Part shown: piece by piece, positions 58,473-64,000 of the stretch
Layout of the letters: each line of letters begins with the position of its first letter
Position numbering within the stretch: the stretch's first letter is position 1
From: Treponema_I sp045599005
GTDB lineage: Bacteria; Spirochaetota; Spirochaetia; Treponematales; Treponemataceae
Assembly (NCBI GenBank): GCA_045599005.1
Contig: JAZRVF010000001.1
Location: forward strand, 141,368-205,367
Length of the DNA stretch: 64,000 bases
Reading direction: 5' to 3'
Notes under the pieces: model-generated
Seen by the model: the letters and a program-made list of their open reading frames with translations, nothing else
Database searches by the model: none
Told to the model about the DNA's origin: nothing
Translations under genes and position numbers: made by a program

Positions 58473-60452
58473 TTATTTATAGGTAAACTTAAAAGGAACG
58501 AATTCCTTTCCTGTTTCCGTAAAGAACTTTGAGAAAAACTCATAGTACTGCAGACGCATTACCTGGATTGCAACAATCATACCTTCCAGCACGATTACAA
58601 CCGCATTTCCGATGATGGATACTGCAATACTTCCTGCTTTTGCTGGAATCAGTGCACCCATCGTAAAGATGATGTATCCCAGAACTGCATGTGCAAGCGC
58701 AAATGCACCCACACGTAAGAAGCTGACTGAATTTGAAAGGTTACTTGATACTATTTCAAGAAGTTCAACAACACCTTCAATCACCGCTGCAAAGACTCCG
58801 TTTTCAAAAACAGGACGCTCTCCGTCGACCAGCCGTTCCAGCGGGGTTGCCATGAAAACTCCAAGAAGTGTAACGGCAATCACAATGATGTCAGCCAGAC
58901 CGATTGAAGAACCGAAAGCAAAAATGCGTACAATCATGAAGACCACGTACCAGAAGAACAATGCTCCACAGAGTCCTGTTTTTCCGAACAGTGCTTTTCC
59001 GAATTTTCTGCGGCTGAAATTATTGATTATGTTGATTATCAGACCGATTGAGTTGATGATGAAACCGACACCGATTGTAAACAGGAAGAACATGAACATC
59101 TTGTCTACAGTATTAGCTGAGGGCATCATGTGAAGAATCGGAGCGAATGCATTTTCTTTTCCGAGAAAAAGACCGGTTACAAAATGGGCAAAAGGTTCCA
59201 GTATTTCTTCATTGCAGAAAAATTCTCCGGTCAGAAGTCCCATTATAAAACTGGACGTACCTATGCAGACAAAAACCGGTCCGAATTTATACCAGTTTTT
59301 TGCAATGGGTAACTTCTTCAAGCAGAGGAGTACCCCGACCAGAATGAAAACCAATCCCTGTCCGGCATCTCCGAACATGATTCCAAAAAGCAGTGTGAAG
59401 AAAAAAGCGACGAATGGAGTAGGGTCAATAGTTCCGTACAAAGGCGCTCCATAACTGAAAATGATGCGCTCGAAACTGCTTACGACTTTTCCGTGAGTCA
59501 GCTTTACAGGAACTTTTTCACGGCCGTTCTTTACAGAAGGGACTTCATCCGGCTCATACTGACGGATGGCAATACGGCCTTCAGTAATCTCATCCAGTTC
59601 ATTCATCATCATATCCGTGTCATTTGCAGGAATCCATCCTGTAATACGGTAAACCATCTGTGTTGATTCAAGTTTGTCACGGATTGTCTGAACCTGCATT
59701 GCAATCGAGTATGAACGGAGCAGATCTCTGATTGTATCGGCATGTGTGGATGCGTAATTTTCCCGCTCTCCGGCAATTGTTTTGATCTGCTCATCCGCTT
59801 CTTCTGTCTGTTTTTTCAGAGTTTCAAGGACATCATCCGGAATTCCTTTAAAATCTTTAGGAACTTCCATACCGACAAACCCGAATTTCTTCAGCTCTGT
59901 ATCCAATGCAAAACGGCCTTTCTTTGATGAAGCAGCCAGAATGCGGGAACTGTCATCCCCGAGCGGAACAATCACCGCTCTCTGTCCGACGGAAAATTTC
60001 AATTCATCTATAACAGCAGGATCGATTTTTCCTATCCGGAGATTTAAGAAAGAAAGATGTTCAATTTCACTGTAGGCAACTTTCAGATTTGCAAAAGCCA
60101 TGGCTTCCTTATATGTTTCATTGACTTTCTTCTGGTTCTCCACAACAGAAAGTTCTCTTTTCTTCAGATCCTCAACTGCTTCCAGAATCAATGCAGCTGT
60201 TTTTTTGTCTTCTTCAGTGGGAATGGATGTCTTTTCATCATATTCTTCAGCATCAGCAACATTCAGGTAAGCGCGTGCTGCCTGCAGCTGATCAAAAATC
60301 ATCCGCATGTCATTACTGTCATGGGAGGCTTTATCATCCAGTTCTGACTGAAACTGAAAATTTCCCCGTTTCCCAAGAAATTCCAGAACATGATCAATGT
60401 CTTCCTTCAGTATCATCAGTTCGATCAGTTTCATCGGAGTAGTCTTTGCCAT
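58473..60452 (-). CDS. atpI: V-type ATPase subunit I
   Basis: A 659-residue membrane subunit homologous to eukaryotic subunit a. The N-terminal half is soluble with coiled coils (MKLIELMILKEDIDHVLEF, then the long helical hairpins), the C-terminal half has about seven transmembrane helices including GIMFGDAGQGLVFILVGV and LSNSVSFLRVGAFALAHAVL, whose Arg faces the ring Glu. It forms the ion half-channels. Confidence 0.96.
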   Translation of the reverse strand: MAKTTPMKLIELMILKEDIDHVLEFLGKRGNFQFQSELDDKASHDSNDMRMIFDQLQAARAYLNVADAEEYDEKTSIPTEEDKKTAALILEAVEDLKKRELSVVENQKKVNETYKEAMAFANLKVAYSEIEHLSFLNLRIGKIDPAVIDELKFSVGQRAVIVPLGDDSSRILAASSKKGRFALDTELKKFGFVGMEVPKDFKGIPDDVLETLKKQTEEADEQIKTIAGERENYASTHADTIRDLLRSYSIAMQVQTIRDKLESTQMVYRITGWIPANDTDMMMNELDEITEGRIAIRQYEPDEVPSVKNGREKVPVKLTHGKVVSSFERIIFSYGAPLYGTIDPTPFVAFFFTLLFGIMFGDAGQGLVFILVGVLLCLKKLPIAKNWYKFGPVFVCIGTSSFIMGLLTGEFFCNEEILEPFAHFVTGLFLGKENAFAPILHMMPSANTVDKMFMFFLFTIGVGFIINSIGLIINIINNFSRRKFGKALFGKTGLCGALFFWYVVFMIVRIFAFGSSIGLADIIVIAVTLLGVFMATPLERLVDGERPVFENGVFAAVIEGVVELLEIVSSNLSNSVSFLRVGAFALAHAVLGYIIFTMGALIPAKAGSIAVSIIGNAVVIVLEGMIVAIQVMRLQYYEFFSKFFTETGKEFVPFKFTYK

Positions 60453-60455
60453 TAC

Positions 60456-61478
60456 TTATTCCTCCATTCCCAAAAAGTTTTTAATATCAGACTGGTCAAC
60501 AGAAAGACATAGTCCTTCTGCAGCAGTTCTTATGCAGTCAAGTTCGTACTGTTTGATTTTAAACCAGGTTACAAGCACACAATCCGTAAAAGGATGCTGA
60601 TGAAAAAGTTTTAAAGCAGCTTTAGTCTGAGCAATTTTAGCTTTCTGCTGAACATAACGTGGATCTACACTCCAGATTTCCTCAGGTACATAGGGATTTA
60701 AGTAAGCTGAATATTTCCAGTTTTCCCAATGCTCATGATTATCAATTTCAAGATCCAGAAGTTTTACTGCTTCTCCGGCAAGAATATCGTTTTCCGGATT
60801 GCTTTCTGAAAAATCTGAAAGAGGAACCAGAAGATTCAGAATCTCTTCCTTTGACATCCCATAATACACTTTGAGACGTAATGCCCAAAGACAATTCTGC
60901 ATGATTAATTCATCTTTTATAAGTTTTTCAACAGGTTTCCGCTCTCCGGCAGGAATTTTTTTCACTGAATTCCAAAGGGAAATCATATACTGCGCATCAA
61001 GCCTGTGATCTATGTCTTTCTGTTCGTTGCGGGATGGAATTCTGTCATACCATGAAAGTGGTGTGTCAGCAGTAATTTCAGCCAGATTAGGCCAGCGCTC
61101 ATAATGAAGAAAAGAAAATGTTTTTAAATCTGCTAAATCTGGGATCTGTTTTCGGTTTTCTATTAAAGCGTGGACAATGTCTTTCAGATTTGAATATTCG
61201 TAACTCTGGAGTAAAGCAAGTGAAACTGGTTCCGGATTAGAATAACAACCCAGAAGCATTGTAAAATCTGACAGAAATTTTCTTTCTGCCTCAACTTCCA
61301 ATCTTTTTGCAAGAAGTACTTCCGGCATCATCGGGACTTCTGTTTTGAAGACAAGTGTCCAAAGTTCACTTATACTTTTAGCTTCAAAAAGCTGTAAAGC
61401 CCTGTCACCAACGAAAGACTTTGCAAGCATTCCACTGGCTTTTGCATAAACGTATGCACCTGCTCCGGATTTATCCAT
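60456..61478 (-). CDS. atpC: V-type ATPase subunit C
   Basis: A 340-residue all-helical subunit (AC39-type) joining central stalk and membrane ring. GAGAYVYAKASGMLAKSFVG and MPEVLLAKRLEVEAERKFL are characteristic. The ATG at 61478 was chosen, since a longer reading from 61529 lies entirely inside the upstream gene. It starts 1 nt after that stop codon. Confidence 0.9.
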   Translation of the reverse strand: MDKSGAGAYVYAKASGMLAKSFVGDRALQLFEAKSISELWTLVFKTEVPMMPEVLLAKRLEVEAERKFLSDFTMLLGCYSNPEPVSLALLQSYEYSNLKDIVHALIENRKQIPDLADLKTFSFLHYERWPNLAEITADTPLSWYDRIPSRNEQKDIDHRLDAQYMISLWNSVKKIPAGERKPVEKLIKDELIMQNCLWALRLKVYYGMSKEEILNLLVPLSDFSESNPENDILAGEAVKLLDLEIDNHEHWENWKYSAYLNPYVPEEIWSVDPRYVQQKAKIAQTKAALKLFHQHPFTDCVLVTWFKIKQYELDCIRTAAEGLCLSVDQSDIKNFLGMEE

Positions 61479-61479
61479 A

Positions 61480-61788
61480 TCACTCACCGAAAAGCAAGGA
61501 TTCAAGCAAGGTTTCAAACCCAGCCGCATCTTTTGGAAAATTATTCACGGAATCTTTGTACTGGTTGAATTCTACGTCATGTTTCTGCTGTGCCTTTTCT
61601 TTTGCATCTGAAAAGGATTTTTCCATTTCTGAAATCATGACTTCATAGCCTTTTTTGTATTCCGAATCAGCAGCAGTACGAGCAGCCTTAACTCTGCTGT
61701 CTGCTTCGGTCTGTGCATCAAACAGCAGGGAAGCGGCTTCCTGTTCTATATCAATCAAATGCTCAATAACACTAATATCTGCTTCCAT
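61480..61788 (-). CDS. V-type ATPase peripheral-stalk G/H-like subunit
   Basis: A 102-residue protein, mostly a single charged coiled coil (IEQEAASLLFDAQTEADSR, KKGYEVMISEMEKSFSDAKE). Size, position as first gene of the operon and pairing with subunit E fit the G/H stalk subunit, which is poorly conserved by sequence. The ATG at 61788 has AAGGAGAG about 4 nt upstream. Confidence 0.82.
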   Translation of the reverse strand: MEADISVIEHLIDIEQEAASLLFDAQTEADSRVKAARTAADSEYKKGYEVMISEMEKSFSDAKEKAQQKHDVEFNQYKDSVNNFPKDAAGFETLLESLLFGE

Positions 61789-61873
61789 GAAACTCTCCTT
61801 GTAAAGCAAATGTGCAAAGGCTAACGTAAAGGGTCTTCAATAGGCAAAAAGATCACCTTTATCAGTCGTATAA

Positions 61874-62335
61874 TTATGTCTCAGAGTCAAACTTGCACAA
61901 AGTGGAATAAACTCCCTGTGCTGTAGTCTGATTGATTATATCTTCATAGAAATTTTTACTGTCCATTACCTGTGAAAGATGACGTAACACCCTCAAGTGA
62001 TATTCACAGTCACTTTTTGAAGACAACATCATAAACACAAGATGAACCGGCTTGCCGTCTAAAGAGTCATAGTCAATGCCTGTCCGGGAAATACCGATTG
62101 CTCCAACAACACCTTCGATTGCATCAGTCTTTCCGTGAGGAACCGCAATGGCAGTCTTTATTCCGGTGCTCATCTTTGACTCGCGGGAAATCACACTTTC
62201 AAGGATTTCATCCCTGTTCAGGGAAGGGTAAACAGAAACCAGAAGTTCAACCATTTCTTCCAGAACTTCGTCTTTTTCTTCGCTTTCAAGATTCAATTTA
62301 ATTGCTTTCTCATTAAAAACTTGTCCAAGAATCAT
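61874..62335 (-). CDS. PTS IIA-type protein, PtsN-like
   Basis: A 153-residue phosphoacceptor of the fructose/nitrogen IIA family. The phosphorylated His is in TAIAVPHGKTDAIEG (about residue 67). There is no IIB/IIC, HPr or EI gene nearby and no membrane domain, so it is more likely a regulatory protein (nitrogen PTS) than a sugar transporter part. It lies upstream of the V-ATPase genes, 86 nt away on the same strand. Confidence 0.9.
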   Translation of the reverse strand: MILGQVFNEKAIKLNLESEEKDEVLEEMVELLVSVYPSLNRDEILESVISRESKMSTGIKTAIAVPHGKTDAIEGVVGAIGISRTGIDYDSLDGKPVHLVFMMLSSKSDCEYHLRVLRHLSQVMDSKNFYEDIINQTTAQGVYSTLCKFDSET

Positions 62336-62445
62336 GTTATTTCCTTATTCAAAAGACTGAATGGATTCTGTTTCATTGAATTGACTAACAACAGAGTCGT
62401 TTGTTTGATGTCGAGAAAATAAGTACTGCAAGAAACAGTAGAACT

Positions 62446-62470
62446 CAGACGTCCACAAAAAGGACGTCTG
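62446..62470 (-). promoter_or_regulatory. Perfect inverted repeat after secG
   Basis: CAGACGTCC-N7-GGACGTCTG is a 9-bp stem just beyond the secG stop. No T tract follows on the minus strand, so it may be a transcript-stabilising or attenuating hairpin between secG and ptsN. Confidence 0.5.
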
Positions 62471-62480
62471 GTAAGATTAG

Positions 62481-62840
62481 TTATTCAGCGACTGAAGTTC
62501 CTGCACTCAGTTCAGCAGGTGCAACTTCTGCTGAAGTTGAATCGAGCCAACTTTCAGTACCTGTTGCGGCTGCTTCCTGTGCTGCGGCATCGAGGCTTCT
62601 GACAGAAGGAGTTTTGTTCAAAAGGGCAAGAACAAATGTTGCTACAAAGAAAAGTGTGACCATTACATATGTAGCTTTTGTAAGTACGTTTCCGGACTTG
62701 GCACCGAAAGCCTGTGACTGTGCACCACCGAAAATTCCACCCATTCCGTCACCTTCTTCATTCTGAAGAAGAACAACACCGATAAGCAGAACACAAATTA
62801 TTACAAATACAACCAAAAGGATTGTCCCGATAACACCCAT
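62481..62840 (-). CDS. secG: Preprotein translocase subunit SecG
   Basis: A 119-residue membrane protein with two helices. LLVVFVIICVLLIGVVLLQNEEGDGMGGIFGG followed by AFGAKSGNVLTKATYVMVTLFF is the SecG signature (LQ, GG, and the Ala/Gly loop). The tail is Ala/Ser/Glu-rich and about 40 residues longer than in E. coli. It assists SecYE export. Confidence 0.95.
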   Translation of the reverse strand: MGVIGTILLVVFVIICVLLIGVVLLQNEEGDGMGGIFGGAQSQAFGAKSGNVLTKATYVMVTLFFVATFVLALLNKTPSVRSLDAAAQEAAATGTESWLDSTSAEVAPAELSAGTSVAE

Positions 62841-62935
62841 ATTTTTCTCCTAGGTTAACAACGTTTAATGATGTTTTTCAATGCTAAATTGAAAAATCGT
62901 GATAAAACAGAAAAAAGTTACTGGAAATTGCTGAA

Positions 62936-63583
62936 TTAGTCAACACTGGAACGAAGACAGGCGGCAAGTTCTTTCCAGACGACTTTGTCTTCTGGAGGCA
63001 GAGAGTTGAACTGTTCCTGTTTTCCCCAGGCTGAAAAATCAATAAAGCGATTTGTTCTTTCCAGTAAGCGGTTGAAAATCTCTTCCTGAAAAGACGAGAA
63101 CCATTTCGGAATTTTTTTTCCGTGATTCTTTACCATAATACTGTAATGTTCAGAACAGATTCCGGGCCCTACTGTAATAAGTTTTTTCAGTTCTTCTTCG
63201 TCTTCTTTCCCTAGCTTTGCGGATTCTGCAATAAACTGAAGAAATTCTTTTTCAATTCGCTCTTTTTCAAGACAGGCCGGACATTCTGCTTTGTATTTTC
63301 TCATCTTCTTTTTGTTGAAATCTTCGAGTTTTTCGGATAATTCACCTTGCCCTAATATTGCAACAGCAAGACCATCCCTGTATGAAAGAAGAGCTTTCGA
63401 GTGATTTTTGCAGAAGCCGCCAGCTTCCCGGTATTGGGCTCGAAAGGTCCTGTCGGAAATGTGTTCGAAAAGCATTCCGTCGATATAACGCGCAATTCTT
63501 TCATTAACTATTGTGCAGATCGGACAGCCTGGTTTTTCGGAGGCTTTCTGCAAGGCGAAGAAACTAACATGTTTATCATTCAT
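62936..63583 (-). CDS. DUF6062-like Cys/His-rich protein
   Basis: A 215-residue cytosolic protein with repeated metal-site candidates: CPIC, GFCKNH, CPAC and GICSEH, in an otherwise helical, charged chain. This pattern matches DUF6062, of unknown function. The ATG at 63583 gives MNDKHVSFFALQKAS; a TTG-started longer form from 63619 is less likely. It diverges from the rRNA operon and precedes secG. Confidence 0.82.
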   Translation of the reverse strand: MNDKHVSFFALQKASEKPGCPICTIVNERIARYIDGMLFEHISDRTFRAQYREAGGFCKNHSKALLSYRDGLAVAILGQGELSEKLEDFNKKKMRKYKAECPACLEKERIEKEFLQFIAESAKLGKEDEEELKKLITVGPGICSEHYSIMVKNHGKKIPKWFSSFQEEIFNRLLERTNRFIDFSAWGKQEQFNSLPPEDKVVWKELAACLRSSVD

Positions 63584-63652
63584 GTTCAAAATTCTAACAG
63601 AAAGATTTTGTTGGTGCAATGATTTTTTTTAGAAAAAAAATAAAGAAAAGTG

Positions 63653-63681
63653 TTGACAAAAATAAAAAAGGAATATATAGT
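63653..63681 (+). promoter_or_regulatory. rRNA operon promoter
   Basis: TTGACA at 63653-63658 and TATAGT at 63676-63681 are separated by exactly 17 bp, with A-rich sequence upstream and between them. Start site predicted near 63688. Confidence 0.88.
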
Positions 63682-63687
63682 GCTATT

Positions 63688-63915
63688 CACTTACGCAATG
63701 GTGCGTCTGTAAAGAGATATTTGAAAATACAGAGGGAAGGAAAGAAAGAAGAGTTGGAAACAACTCAAGAACGTGCAGTGAGGTTCTGAGGGGGCGGAAG
63801 TCCCTGAGGATTAGAGAATGAACCGGACCGGTGGAAGCCGGTCACAATTCCTAAAGAATAAAAAGGTTCAGGACAGATTTGATTGTGAATCATCGGGCTT
63901 CGGCCCTATGAATAA
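63688..63915 (+). ncRNA. 16S rRNA leader
   Basis: About 228 nt of purine-rich leader. Hairpins include GAGTTG-GAAA-CAACTC, a CCGG/CCGG stem, and GGGC-TTCG-GCCC (63895-63906), the last with a stable UUCG loop directly before the mature 16S. These probably serve rRNA processing and folding. No tRNA or ORF is seen. Confidence 0.7.
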
Positions 63916-64000
63916 ATGATGGAGAGTTTGATCCTGGCTCAGAACGAACGCTGGCGGCGCGTCTTAAGCATGCAAGTCGAACGGCAAGGCGGGTAGCTTG
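63916..64000 (+). rRNA. 16S ribosomal RNA, 5' end (partial)
   Basis: AGAGTTTGATCCTGGCTCAG and the following GAACGCTGGCGGCG and GCATGCAAGTCGAACGG blocks are the universal 5' start of 16S rRNA. The mature end is placed by aligning AGAGTTTGATC with E. coli position 8; it may differ by a few bases. The gene runs off the window. Confidence 0.97.

Overview
The window looks like a chromosomal segment of a free-living or gut/rumen-type spirochaete close to Treponema. The evidence is a shortened division cluster (mraZ-rsmH-ftsL-murF-ftsW-ftsQ-ftsA-ftsZ), a dprA-topA-xerC-hslV-hslU block, a bacterial V-type ATPase operon, a very large acidic TPR membrane protein resembling the spirochaetal flagellar collar protein FlcA, DUF2259 and DUF6062 proteins, GTP-dependent PEP carboxykinase, and plant-polysaccharide genes of the kind found in saccharolytic treponemes. 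No phage genes, transposases or CRISPR arrays were seen. The species is not claimed.

Region 1 (1-16.8 kb): a nuclease-like hypothetical gene, then a nearly unbroken rightward run of division genes. It starts behind a clear promoter and an array of 10-bp-spaced AGTGG repeats (MraZ box). Next come one Xer recombinase, a TPR lipoprotein, dprA, topA, a second Xer recombinase and hslVU, ending at a strong terminator.

Region 2 (16.8-31.4 kb): a carbohydrate island. A leftward 1148-residue phosphorylase-like protein diverges from a rightward ABC importer (two LplB/YtcP-type permeases and a binding protein, no ATPase). Facing it is a leftward pectin operon, kduI-kdgK-kdgA-GH28-acetylesterase. The enzymes lack signal peptides, so the model is import of pectic oligosaccharides, cytosolic deacetylation and hydrolysis, and conversion of unsaturated uronates through 2-keto-3-deoxygluconate to pyruvate and glyceraldehyde-3-phosphate. 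KduD and the transporter ATPase must be elsewhere.

Region 3 (31.4-50.9 kb): an HD hydrolase and valS, two membrane proteins (one a putative lipid or polyprenol kinase), the FlcA-like protein, a rightward set (glycogen-binding-like secreted protein, zinc ribbon, glutamate racemase, pentapeptide-repeat protein, metallo-beta-lactamase-fold protein, DUF2259 protein), leftward pckA, a sugar-nucleotidyltransferase and a GH8 exo-oligoxylanase, then htrA behind a long structured leader.

Region 4 (50.9-64 kb): leftward map, a DnaJ-TPR protein, a flavodoxin-like protein, a UspA-like protein, a nine-gene V-ATPase operon (G-C-I-K-F-E-A-B-D), a PtsN-like IIA protein, secG and a DUF6062 protein. The window ends inside the first ~85 nt of a rightward 16S rRNA gene with a textbook promoter.

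Starts were chosen by Shine-Dalgarno spacing, promoter position and recalled family N-termini. No database search was possible.
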